Source: Whitmania pigra
Taxonomy: Eukaryota > Annelida > Clitellata > Hirudinida > Haemopidae
Assembly: GCA_021613335.1 (NCBI GenBank)
Contig: JAJTWR010000231.1
Location: 2,512,501 to 2,576,500 of the forward strand
Reading direction: 5' to 3'
DNA: 64,000 nucleotides
The notes under the pieces are model-generated. The model did no database searches, was not told where the DNA came from, and saw only the letters and a list, made by a program, of their open reading frames with translations. Every line of letters begins with the position of its first letter. Positions within the stretch are counted from its first letter, which is position 1. The translations under genes were made by a program, and so were the position numbers. This document shows positions 13,976-49,165 of the stretch, piece after piece.

Positions 13976-15170
13976 TTATTGCTTTATATTTTTCATATTT
14001 TCAAATAGTTAATATATGGTTAAAAATAAATAAATAGAAGCAAAGTAGTTGAAATGATTAAATATTTGCCTCTACAAGTTCATGTGTCAGGTGATACAGG
14101 TAAGTTTGAACTGAAGCAACCATTAAAGACGCAGGTATGTCACTCTTATTCTGCACCAAAAGAACTGCAGTAATAACTTAAACCCCGACACATATCCACC
14201 ACTCCATCCTTCCGTCTGTCCATTCATCTAACCATCCATCCATCCATCCATCCATCCATCCATTCATCTAACCATCTATCCATCTAAACATTCCTAAACC
14301 CATTCACCTAATCATCCATCCTTCTGAAATTTTACTTTAAATATTTTGTTTCCTCATTTCATCCCAGCATTAATCATTCGGACCTTCATTCACAATTTTC
14401 TCACTCATTCATAATTTAACTTCAGGTGAGCACCTGGTTGCAGCAGGTAATTCTAATAAGCGTGGGAGTAGGTGACATTGATCCCGCCATCTTGAATACA
14501 TAATTTGGACAATATTACGAAATACCTTGAACCCACAATTGGGTAGAATATTGATAAATTTCATAAACGCATAATTAGATTGGACAATACTTTATAGTAT
14601 TATTAAATATTTTGAATGCTTAATATAGTATAATACAATAAATATTGAAATATCTAACGTCTCCATGTTCGCTGAGGTGATAATGATGACGACGACGACG
14701 ACGATGATGATGATATGATATGGAGGAGGAGTGAATTAAAGATTTAATTATGGATTGCATGTTTTGAGAGTAATGATAAATCCTTGTTAAAAATTCCCCA
14801 TCAGCGTCATTACCGACTATATCAGTGCCAACATAAATGATGTTACGAAAACATCTAAATATTAATAGTCTTAATATCCTTTAATTTGCCCATCCATCCG
14901 TCTGCCCGGCCGTTAATTAATTAACTAATTAATTGCGCATTAATAAGTTAATCATTGATTAATTAATTGCATAATAACCCAGTAATCAAGCACAAACCAA
15001 TTGAACGTTAATTAATTAATCACGGTGATTTATTACACGTTATGAATTAATGAATTAATCACACATTAATTAATTAATTAATTAATTAATTAGCTGAACA
15101 TCATTTAAATTATTCAATTACACATTGATTGAATAACGAATTAACTAAACAGCACAGTCATTAATTAATT
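13976..15170. other. Intergenic DNA with (TTAA)-rich tracts
   Basis: No gene seen. There is a (CCAT)n tract at 14200-14285, a short (GACGAT)n patch at 14685-14712, and a long run of TAATTAAT palindromic motifs at 14910-15170. Confidence 0.55.
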
Positions 15171-15373
15171 GCACCTTGTAATTGTAATTGTACTTCATTT
15201 ATATAGCGCCATATGCATAGCGTCAGAGAAGCTTCTTGTAACCATTTATAAAGCGCTCCTTCCCAAGGGCGCTTGTGGCAGTGCAGGCTGGGTTTGAAAC
15301 ACTTTCACAGTACGACTGTTCCATTCCCGCTATGTAGGCACGTAACCCATTCGGCCAACCTGCACGCACCTTG
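15171..15373 (-). mobile_element. tRNA-derived SINE, copy 2, with target-site duplication
   Basis: The element body (15179-15365) is flanked by an 8-base direct repeat GCACCTTG (15171-15178 and 15366-15373). Read on the minus strand it has a head GCGTGCAGG, an exact A box TGGCCGAATGG (15357-15347), a degenerate B box GTTTCAAAC (15300-15292), the module GGAGCGCTTTATAAATGG and a tail ending CGTATGCATATGGCGCTATA-like sequence and (CAATTA)n. It is the most complete copy here. Confidence 0.88.
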
Positions 15374-15662
15374 ATCAATTAATTGATTAATTAATTACGT
15401 ATTAATTGGTGATAATGTTTGATTGAAATGTGATTAAAGATTATCATTATCATCATCATCATCGTCATTCTTCTTATTCTTCAAATTACCAAAGTCCTTA
15501 CACCTGCGATATTTCATTAATTTTTTATTATAAGGCTGGTTTTCAAATTTTTATTTAAAAATTAATAATCAATTGACTGCTTATAATTTATATAACCTTA
15601 CATCTTAATATCTTAGATTGTTTAATTGCTTTGGTATTTTTGCCGATAATAATATTAATATA

Positions 15663-16682
15663 TTGGAACCCACTTATCTCGACCACGGTTTACCCGCCAA
15701 CCCTATTATGTCGACGTTTTTGAAGTGGAACCGCCAAATTCCTTCTTTATCTTATCATTTTCTCATCGGTTATGTCGATACTTTTATGTCGCCGAAACCT
15801 AATATCTCGAACACAAAAGAGGGTCGAATTTGCCACTTTACATCGGTTATCTCGACTCCTTGACTCATCGCTGACTTTGAAGTGGAACTGCCAAATTCCC
15901 ACTTTGTTGTAGCATTTTCTCATCGGTTATGTCGTTTCATTTATTTCGCCGAACCCAATTTTTTCTTACTGAATTTGTCTGAGGAGTAACATGCTATAGC
16001 TATTCTGTTTATTTTTTTCGTTCTAAAAATGTCTGGAAGTGTTAAGAGAAAACTGGATAATCATTCAATAGTGAAAAAGTATGAAATCCTACTGCTGCTA
16101 GAATAAGAAACAAAACCTACAGACATTTGTTGCCAGCATGGCATTTCATAAAATTTCATGAAACACCATTTCAGGATGGAAAAAGAAGGCCGACGAGACA
16201 AAGCAAATGTGCTTCGAAGTCTGTTTTTGAGCCAACAAGAAAAAAACTTGGAGTGGCCGAGCACAAAGATGTCGACGATGCAGTGTTTCGATGGCTTAAA
16301 AATTCGCCAGCAACAAAACTTCCCGTCAATGGTCGAGTGCTGATGGCAGAAAGACTTCCTGACTTTAAATCAAGTCAGGGGTGGTTGGATAGTTTCATAA
16401 AAAGGCACAACATTGTCTTCAAAGTAATTTCTGGAGAGAGCGCTGCAGTTCAACAGGAGCAAATGGATTCATGGCTCAATACTAAAATGCGCACAATTTG
16501 GGATACCTATGAGAGTCGAAACATTTGCATGTACATTCATATTTATTAACGCATTAACATTACGTACATAAGGAAATTGCAAACACATGTTAATATACAG
16601 TCGCCTTATTGATTTTCGTCATCGGTTATCTCGAAGCGTTTTGGCAAACCCTTAAGGCCGGCGACATAACCGGGTTCGACTG
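15663..16682 (+). mobile_element. Pogo/Tigger-like DNA transposon relic
   Basis: Imperfect terminal inverted repeats lie between TA dinucleotides: the right end read inward is CAGTCGAACCCGGTTATGTC, the left end reads TTGGAACCCACTTATCTCGA. The inside is about 1 kb, far short of a complete Tigger element. It carries only the DNA-binding part of a CENP-B/pogo-type transposase. The DDE catalytic domain is absent. The motif TTATSTCG recurs many times in the left subterminal region. Confidence 0.8.
16029..16548 (+). pseudogene. Tigger/CENP-B-type transposase fragment
   Basis: The start region (16029-16100) encodes a psq-like helix-turn-helix beginning MSGSVKRKL but meets in-frame stops. After a frame change an open stretch reads the CENP-B-type second helix-turn-helix, with LPVNGRVLMAERLPDF and QGWLDSFIKRHNI and WDTYESRNI, the segment that in intact proteins leads into the DDE domain. 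The reading frame then ends. Two stops, one frameshift and no catalytic domain make this a pseudogene. Confidence 0.8.
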
Positions 16683-17796
16683 TATTGATACCGGTATTAA
16701 TGAGGTACTGGTGCTAATGTCGCACGGAAAACAACTATTCATTCATGCACATCCTCACGGATGGTAAACAAAGTTAATGAGTAAAATTAATTATTCATGA
16801 GCACTGGTTGCATTTGATTTATGGAACAGGTAAAGTAGGTCACATCGTTCGTTCCACTCCGTTAAACAAATGTATTTGTGCCTCGAAACAAACACCTCCA
16901 CGCAGACCCAGCAAAGGAGTGAGTGAGATGATGATGCGTAGTGAGTGGAAGTGAGATGATGATACGAAGTGAGGGCAGACTTGGTTACGCATGCATGTGC
17001 CAGACATGGAGATTGGACGTACGCAGGAGAGCTTGCTGTGTACGTCTACGGTGTCTGTACTATACAGCTGGATAGTGGCTGTCCCTCTTAATCTTCCTCT
17101 GAGGCACACCTTATCAGAAGCGCCTATCAATGGAGATGTTATTGTTGCTATCGACGGTCATCCACTCTTCGTTCAACCGAGCCTTCACGCTCAACTCCAC
17201 ATGAAAAGTTCGTCGTGAAAATCAATGAAATACGGAGAACCGATGTGGAGAATTTCTCTGTTTTTATCGCATCATCACATCAGTATCATCGTCGTCTTGG
17301 TCGGATTCTTGATGAGGAACAGAGGATTACATTCAGTCGCCAGACTCTCTTAGTCAGGTGAATTATAATATATTGTATTTACTATCATTAATAGATACAG
17401 TAGCAATAATGTAATTGATGATGTAGGTTCGTAAAAGTATATTAAACATTTAAATGAAATGCAATTAATCAACAACGATTGAATTGACAATGTATGAATT
17501 AAAAACAAATGAATTAACAAATGAATTGGCAAAAAATGACAAATGAATCAATGGCAAGTGGAAGTGCATTGAAATCCCAAGCGACTCTCAATCAAAATTC
17601 TATCTGCACCGTGGACTGTTTCCAGGGAACCATTCCGAGGCAGAGAAAAGAGGGGGTCACCAATACTGACCTCATCATCATCATCATCACCATCGTCGTC
17701 GTCGTCGTCATCATCATCATCGCCGTCGTCGTTATCATCATCATCCCCATCTGTTTAATAATAATTGTGAAAATAACAAGTAAACCTAATTTCAGC
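16683..17796 (+). other. Region upstream of the alpha2delta gene, possible 5' UTR exon
   Basis: No protein-coding gene seen. The stretch 16980-17357 is of normal complexity and ends in a good splice donor (TCAG|GTGAAT at 17358). The start-codon exon is preceded by an acceptor-like TTTCAG at 17790-17795, so a non-coding first exon spliced to 17796 is possible. A short (ATC)n/(GTC)n patch occupies 17675-17750. Confidence 0.35.
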
Positions 17797-42237
<24,441 letters not shown>

Positions 42238-42978
42238 ACTGAATCAGGCAGTCACCCATCGCAATGTTCAGAGTTTATAACTCATTTCCGCTGTTGATTT
42301 TGTTTTTCTTTGTTCCGTTTCGAGCAAAATTGTTGCGCTTTTTGACTTCCCCGTTATTGTCAAAAGCGTGTAGAAGCATTTTGTTTCTGCTGTGAGATTG
42401 ATGATGCGCCGCGCGCACCGACAGCGCAGAAAACCAATTGAGCAGAATTCAGGGCTTTCAATAATCCTTTGGACAATTAACCCGTGTGAGTCTTTGCGCT
42501 ACCTGTTTTTTGAACCTCAAATTCCCTTGAGGCAAAGCACTGGATGCATGGCACAATATTTATTTTGTAATTTGTCGATGTCTATATTCGGATTCCCACA
42601 ACTGAGACTATAATGTGTGCTCAAACTTTTGTTTTGGCGGGCTGGTACTCTGAAAGGTTTCTTATTGTTTCGTGTCACACCATTTAGCGTTCTAGGCCAC
42701 TAGATTTTTACTGAATCGTCTGCCCATGTGTCAAGCATTGTAGAGTGGAGCTAGGTTATTTTTCTAAATTGTTAAATTAAATCATTTAAATATGAAGCTT
42801 CTCTTGAGGCCTCTTGAAATTACATCTGCAATTCAAACAGCTGCTTCATTTCAGTCATTACATGTTCTCAAGATATTTAATTTAACTGTTGATCAGCTAT
42901 AACTTTTAATAATGACTAGTGTGGGTAAAGATGGACAATAACTCTTGGTTAAAATGAAACACAAACTATTTCAACCAT
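42238..42978. other. Intergenic spacer between convergent genes
   Basis: Holds the 3' UTRs of the alpha2delta gene (+) and the SET-domain gene (-). I found no plus-strand AATAAA; sequence is otherwise unremarkable, with no open frame that looks coding. Confidence 0.5.
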
Positions 42979-43972
42979 TCAGAGAGGAAGAAATAATTTG
43001 CAATTTAATGAACCACACAAACAGGGTTTCATGCTGAGATTTGACTGATGAGATGTGAGATTACCAGAGTAAGTGTAGGAAAGTTCTTCACCAATTTCAA
43101 TATCTCTCAGTGCAAAGAGAGCTGCATGTGGAATCAAGTTATTCACCCTAACAGGCACCATGAACAGGTTTGGATCACAGGAATGATTTATCAGACGACT
43201 CACGTTACCTTTCTCTGTAGCATCAATAACGGTCGTCATTTTTTTGTTACAAAAAATTTCGTTTACATAAAGTATATAATTAAATGATGATGGATCCTCA
43301 TTTAGCTTCTCAAAGTCATCTGCTGCGGCCATTCGGGCATGACCAGCATACTCGCACACAAAAGTGTATTTTGGTATAAGTTCACCAGCTCTGACTCCGA
43401 GACCCTTGGAAGTTTTAGTATCAAACACCACCAAATGCCTGGTGACTCCGTGCTGGACGTTTCTATTCGTACAACTTTCTGAACAACTGCACAAAAGATT
43501 GCACTCCTGTAAAAACCTTAGGTTGGCAGAGTATGGATTGACATTCACAAGTCTTCTTTGGTTGTCATAAATATACCCAGATGAGTTGTTGATGCAGAGA
43601 CAGTTTGTCCCCAGAGAGTTGCAGCTTGCCCCAATGCACATACATGGAGCAAAGTGATCACTTTCGTAGATATCATCGCCACTCGTGTAATTGTCGTTGA
43701 TATACTAAAAAAATGATAACACGTATGAAGCGTTAGTAATTAGTTATTTTAAAATATGAGTTGCTAACTGTTACTTAGCCTTGTATCCAGTGCATGTACA
43801 CTTTCAACACCATACAAATAACATGACAACATGTGCTAATTATTGTGCTCTAATAAGCAATTACCTCAAACAACAGAGAACGATTATTAAGCGCAGATAA
43901 ATCTATTGTTGCAGGTACAGGCTCCAGACCAGACCCAAGCTGCATGGCTCGAGACTTAGCAGCGATAACCAT
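42979..43972 (-). CDS. SETMAR-like SET-domain histone-lysine methyltransferase
   Basis: Predicted nuclear histone H3 lysine methyltransferase of the SUV39/SETMAR type. Two exons, 43972-43865 and 43704-42979, join in phase 0 to give 277 aa; an upstream in-frame stop supports the ATG at 43972. A pre-SET zinc cluster begins CMCIGASCNSLGTNCLC and continues ECNLLCSCSESCTN. The SET core has KGLGVRAGELIPKYTFVCEY, the catalytic/AdoMet pseudoknot motif RLINHSCDPN and GEELSYTYSG; the post-SET is CLCGSLNCKLFLP. The pattern and length match the SET half of human SETMAR. There is no mariner transposase part, as expected because that fusion is specific to anthropoid primates. The usual YDY of the pseudoknot is YTY here. 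Confidence 0.9.
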
Positions 43973-44179
43973 ACAACGATGTTTACATACAGTCCGAGCC
44001 TCTAAAATCCATCTTTAAATATATTAGTATTTTAAAATAATTTTAAAGTATTCTTTATAATTTAGATCATGTAATTACTAATTAATAGTTCTATGTTTTG
44101 CATAAAATAATTTTGTTATATTCGGAAAATACACAAAAACAGGTCGTAGGCTAGACTCAAAATTTTTTTAAACGTTTTA

Positions 44180-44630
44180 GTAAAGATTGAGATGCTTAAA
44201 ATAACATCTGCAAATGACAGCGAATGACTTCGACCTGCTCAGTCTGAAAAAGTTTTTTCTCCAGACACCTATTCCAACAAGTGACGATAAATTAACCTTC
44301 AAAATCATGTCACGAGTAGAAACACAAAATGTGCGGTGTGCCAACAGGAAGACGAAAATGTCCGGCACATCCTCATGGAATGTCCGGCTCAGTCCGCCCT
44401 GAGGATAGAAATCAGACTCAAATACAAATCTGAGATGAGTTCCATGCTTAACAATACCAGCGAGTGTGGACATCATCTACAGATGCATTTGCAAAAAGTA
44501 AATTACTTTAGTGATTTTTAATTAAAATTTTATTTAATTATTATACTAATACATGTCATTACTTTTACATAACTAACATGTCCAAATCGTCCTAGTTATG
44601 CAACGGACTTTAATCAAATAAATAAACGAG
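44180..44630 (+). mobile_element. Truncated LINE: reverse transcriptase C-terminus and 3' tail
   Basis: A frame at 44330-44520 encodes CAVCQQEDENVRHILMECP, the zinc-knuckle-like C-terminal motif of non-LTR reverse transcriptases, then ends at a stop. The 3' UTR ends in CTAGTTATGCAACGGACTTT and (AAAT)n at 44590-44628, shared with 19538-19595. Confidence 0.75.
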
Positions 44631-44663
44631 TACCTTTTCTCTTCTTTCCATTATCCCCAAAAA

Positions 44664-44677
44664 GGGGGGGGGGGGGG
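44664..44677 (+). repeat. G14 homopolymer
   Basis: Fourteen consecutive G in AT-rich DNA; the only long G run in the window. Confidence 0.9.
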
Positions 44678-45149
44678 ATTCTATATTGAAAACACCTTGG
44701 AAGATCTCTTCTCGTTTATGCTGCATTAAGTAAGAGTAAGAGTTCCAACAGAGTTTAACTGAAGTTGAACATTGGTCCCATGAAGAAAAAAGCGGTATCA
44801 CGATTACACAAGTAACTACTTGGAAACTTAGCGACCATTTTTCATTAACCAGAAAAATAATTTACATCATTTCAATCTTAATTTGTTGGTCCGCCTTCAT
44901 TTATAAGTCAATTATATTTAAGACAAAACCTTACTTTAATAACTTATTTGTGACATGCATTTGGGACACTTTACAAAATATGAAGCAAAAAATTGCCAAA
45001 TATCAAGTAAAGAAATTAGTTATAGTTATAACTATAAAATATTTTACATATTTAAAAACAAATATCTGTAGTATCTACGTTCTTTGATAAACACATGCTG
45101 CCCTAGCCGAGCGAGCAAACATCAAATATCGACTTATAACTACCTAACC

Positions 45150-45554
45150 ATGGAAGACCTATATTCAATACTGGGGGTATCGCAAGATGCAAGCTTTAGT
45201 GAAATAAAGAAGTCGTTCCAAAAACTGGCTCTAGTTCATCATCCGGACAAGCAGATTACAACCAATCCCGACCCCAGTGCTTTTCAAAAACTTTCTATGG
45301 CCTGGAGCATATTGAGCGACGAAGAAGAGAGGAAAAGGTACGACGCAGATTGGTACAACAGAAATGTTACTCTCATGTCCACGGGCCCCTTCCACGAACA
45401 TGTGTCTTTTCACGAATTTGTTGAAGAAAACACCGAATACAACCACATTTGCAGATGCGGTGACTTTTACACACTGACGGAAAGAGACGTTCTATTAAAA
45501 TTAGACATCGTTTATTGTCGATCTTGTTCGTTATACGTGGTTGTTGACTATTAA
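45150..45554 (+). CDS. DNAJC24: DPH4/DNAJC24 J-domain protein, single exon
   Basis: Cytosolic cofactor of diphthamide synthesis on elongation factor 2; in other eukaryotes DPH4 is a J-domain, iron/zinc-binding partner in the first diphthamide step. The 134-aa product starts MEDLYSILGVS, has the J-domain HPD motif (VHHPDK) with helix FQKLALVHHPDK and helix IV region DEEERKRYD, and a DPH-type (CSL) zinc finger HICRCGDFYTL ... YCRSCSLYVVVDY. Length matches the family (human 149 aa). The ATG at 45150 is preferred over the upstream in-frame 45084 because it sits exactly where the family begins. No introns, unlike every other gene here. It converges with XPOT. Confidence 0.93.
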   Translation: MEDLYSILGVSQDASFSEIKKSFQKLALVHHPDKQITTNPDPSAFQKLSMAWSILSDEEERKRYDADWYNRNVTLMSTGPFHEHVSFHEFVEENTEYNHICRCGDFYTLTERDVLLKLDIVYCRSCSLYVVVDY

Positions 45555-45697
45555 AATCATTACATGCAACTTTTCCCATATTGTTCAATTTTTGGTGATG
45601 ACAAAATATGGGTTATCAATGATACCTAACTCAGACAAAACTGTATGATTAAACCATGCTCGTACATAACGCTGAGTTAACAAATGAAATGATTTTG

Positions 45698-45717
45698 TTT
45701 ATTTTAAGGCCAATAAA
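45698..45717. promoter_or_regulatory. Adjacent opposite-strand poly(A) signals of DPH4 and XPOT
   Basis: On the plus strand AATAAA lies at 45712-45717, 158 bases after the DPH4 stop. On the minus strand AATAAA lies at 45703-45698, 55 bases after the XPOT stop. Cleavage 10-30 bases downstream of each would make the two 3' UTRs overlap. Confidence 0.6.
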
Positions 45718-45757
45718 GATACATTTTAGCACTGGTATGACTCAACATGTTTCATCA

Positions 45758-48700
45758 TCAACTTCTGATTACATGGAATTGCGTGAAAAAGGCCTGAAAA
45801 TGATTAAATTATGAAATTTGATAAAAGAGTTTACTTAATAAAACTGGTATTAATGCAACTCACTCTAGAATAATTTTGAAAGCCCTTTGCATCTGAGTTT
45901 GATAAATTTCTGCAAAAGTCCTACTCACAAAAAAACATATTTTTCAAATTTACATCATAAACATAACAAAACAAATTGTCAAACCTCAGCAGACAGAGGG
46001 GGAATATTGAGAGAGGGTAAGTAAGAAAAGTTCAAATACTGTATTAGATCTTTGCCCTGCAACCATTAGATGCAATAACTGACCATTTTCAAATTAAATT
46101 GATTTAATTTTGAGTTAATTTAGATGCAAACCTGTTTCTCATAAATTTTTAGCAAGCAGCCTGCTATGTCGTTAAGAGTCTGAAAACAAATTGGATATTG
46201 AGATTGTAAAAGTAATGTGTACTTATTTTCAATTGGTAAGTGCTTTCGTAGAACCATTAGTAGAGCCATGCTAAAGTCTAAATGGCATGCTACAATAAAT
46301 AAGAGCTGTTAATCAGCTGTTAACAAACTCAAATTTTAGGAACAGAGTAGAAATATTAAATTCTTACCAGAATGGCCTGAGCATCAGAGATGTTGAATGT
46401 TGGTTGCAATGGAGTTATGAAGCAACATGGAATTATTTTTTCATAGGTAAATTTCCTAAACCCTGGAACTGCTTCATTCCCATCTGTAATAACATGTAAC
46501 TTAACAATATTTCACTCGATTCATAAATATTCTATAGATTAAATGTAATAAATGAAGAAATAATAAATATAGCTTAATAACATAACAGGTATAAGTTATA
46601 AGTACAATAAGTATAGCTTATAAGTACAATAAATATAACTTATAAACATAATTACTCCTAACCCCATGTTTCCACCATCTTTTTAAGGATTCCAAAGCAG
46701 ATCCTCTGAGACGTGGGATCCGAGCAATCGGCAGCTCCTTGCATCAGAGTGTTGAAGACCACTTCCAAGCTCTCGATATCTAAATGGATTAGAACAGACA
46801 ATAAATCACATGCTTACAGATCAGGGATTCCCAAAGAAATTAAACCATTCTTATGATAACCATCACTTAATCAAGGAAACATTCACAAGTTTTAATATAA
46901 TGACTTACAATGTATTATTGCCAGAAATGCCAATAAACTCATGAAGCTCACTTTGACTGCTGAGAATCTCAGACGTTTCGTTGTTCATGATGACCGAGAT
47001 GAACGTGAAATATCCTGTCTGAAGCATCTTCTTTTCCATCCTGGTCACCTGATCGTTCTCTTCGACGGCAGTGGAAAGGGCGTTTTGAATTATTGTAAGT
47101 ATCGGCACAAATATCTGCTGCATGTACTCAACTATGGTCTTCTGTAAATTTAATTTAATTTTTTAACTTTATTATAAATATCAAAAAGAGTTTAAAATCT
47201 CAAATAACCTTGAACTTTTGAATCAATTGGTTCAGGAAAGGTATGAAGTCGTGGAGTTGTTTGATGGAAGCAGACGTCATGAGACCTTCAACAACCGCAG
47301 GAGTGAACTGAAGGATGTCCCTGTCAAGGCAGATGACCATCCTATGCAGGAACTGTCTGAAACCCTGTGCAGATTTATAACACATTACAATTTATGCACT
47401 GACTGCATAAATTACTAGATCATCATTAATCGAAATCAAACTTTCTTGCTTAATAATACAACCACCAACAATATCAACACTGTCCGTTATTATTATTGGA
47501 ATAAATGAGAATAATGGTTAAACTTGAACAGAAGCAAGAAATACCTGATGTAAGGTCTGCTGTTGTACCGGAACCTTAAGAACTTTAATGAAGACATTCA
47601 TGGCTTGAACAAATACGTCGAGACAGCCATTACTGTGGACCGTTTGGTGGCCAGAAAAACCTTTGCTTGTTCGACTGCATCATCAATAATTTAAGGTGAT
47701 AAATTTAATGTTAATTAATTGCTTAGTAATCATTAAGTGAAAAATAATGCACAATTTTAGTTGATATGTTTGTGAAAAATGAAAAATCCAAGAGAGTAAT
47801 TGAGAATCAATGAAGACCTAATGAAGGACATGGCGCTGTTCAGAAGTTGTGCGAGGTAAGTTTGCACGTTTTCATCTCTTTCTGCAATCATCTGGAGCAG
47901 CATGTCGTTGAACTGAGCCAATATTGGAAACACCAAACTCCTCATCAAGTCGTGCTTTTTCTTCAAATTAAGCAACACTCACATTCACAAAATACAAAAA
48001 CAATTGCAAATATAAAACTTTAAGTTAATTTAAATTTATAAGTTAATGCTTTATATTTCATCAGAATTTATAGTGTCATTTTAAATATGAATTATTTTTT
48101 AATTAAAGCAGTTAAAGCACATCTCAAGCAATTCAACGTAATAATATATTCAAATATTCATTTCACATCTTGATTTTACTACATGTACACCCCACAAGGA
48201 GTTCAAATCCTGGTCCACATGTAAGAGTTTCAGCCATAAATAATATTATAAAATGAATGTAAAACAGTGTTCCAGCAGTTATAATGGTGTAAGTTATTAT
48301 TAATATATAAAATAATAATAATTAATAAAAAAAATAATAATTAATACAAGTTGAAATCACCTCTGGTGGAAATGAACTCTGAATGATAAGAACACTTGCA
48401 GTTTCAAACATGAATTGTTGGTCCTCGACACTGAGATGTGACGCGGAAGAATTGTTGTTCACGCACGAGCGATCTCCCCTCTTCTGTCCGAATGCAACGT
48501 TCGAAGTGTTGATGACGAGGAGACCTTGGATCCTGGTTAATATCATCTCCAGGTATTCCTGGATGTGCTGTCTGTGAAATGGCATCGAAATGTAATGTTA
48601 GAATTCTAAGATTTTAATCGAATACTTAATTGTGATAAAAACAGCTTAAAGATTCCAACTTGTTGATCGACTTGACAAATCTTGAGAACAAATATGAAAC

Positions 48701-49113
48701 CCTGCTTCTGACTTGACAGTGGGCATTCCAAAGGCCTCTTTCATCAAGAAAAGCTTTCTGTTGAACAACAATTTGCCATGAGATTGACACAGGATCAAAG
48801 TAATTGAATTCATTTTGCAAGGCTTTATTAAACTGGACTTCAAATTTATGCATTATTACGTGTTTTTTTTAAGAAGATAGATGTGTTTATTAAAGTCCTA
48901 TTAACAAAATACAAAAAGTACAAATGTCAGCAGAATTCTAACCAGAACTTCGGGAATGAACTCAGGAGTGCAGAAGAACTTCTCGTACCTGACGACGGTC
49001 TCGAAGAATTGCAACTGCACTGCATGGTGAGGATAACAGCTCACATTCGACAGAATCATCTTCAAGGACAAGATTTTATTATTATTTTACTTACAAAATA
49101 AAAGACATATCTG

Positions 49114-49165
<52 letters not shown>

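Larger units (their letters stand above)
43973..45149. other. Spacer between divergent SETMAR-like and DPH4 genes
   Basis: Contains a LINE 3' end (44180-44630) and a 14-base G run (44664-44677). The remainder, including 44800-45149, is AT-rich and probably includes both promoters, though no clear element stands out. Confidence 0.5.

Noticed and set aside
16029..16548. Functional CENP-B/Tigger gene
   Set aside because: Two stops, a frameshift and no DDE domain, all between decayed terminal repeats.
42979..43972. SETMAR with a mariner transposase fusion
   Set aside because: No transposase sequence follows the SET domain; the gene ends right after the post-SET motif, and the known fusion is primate-specific.
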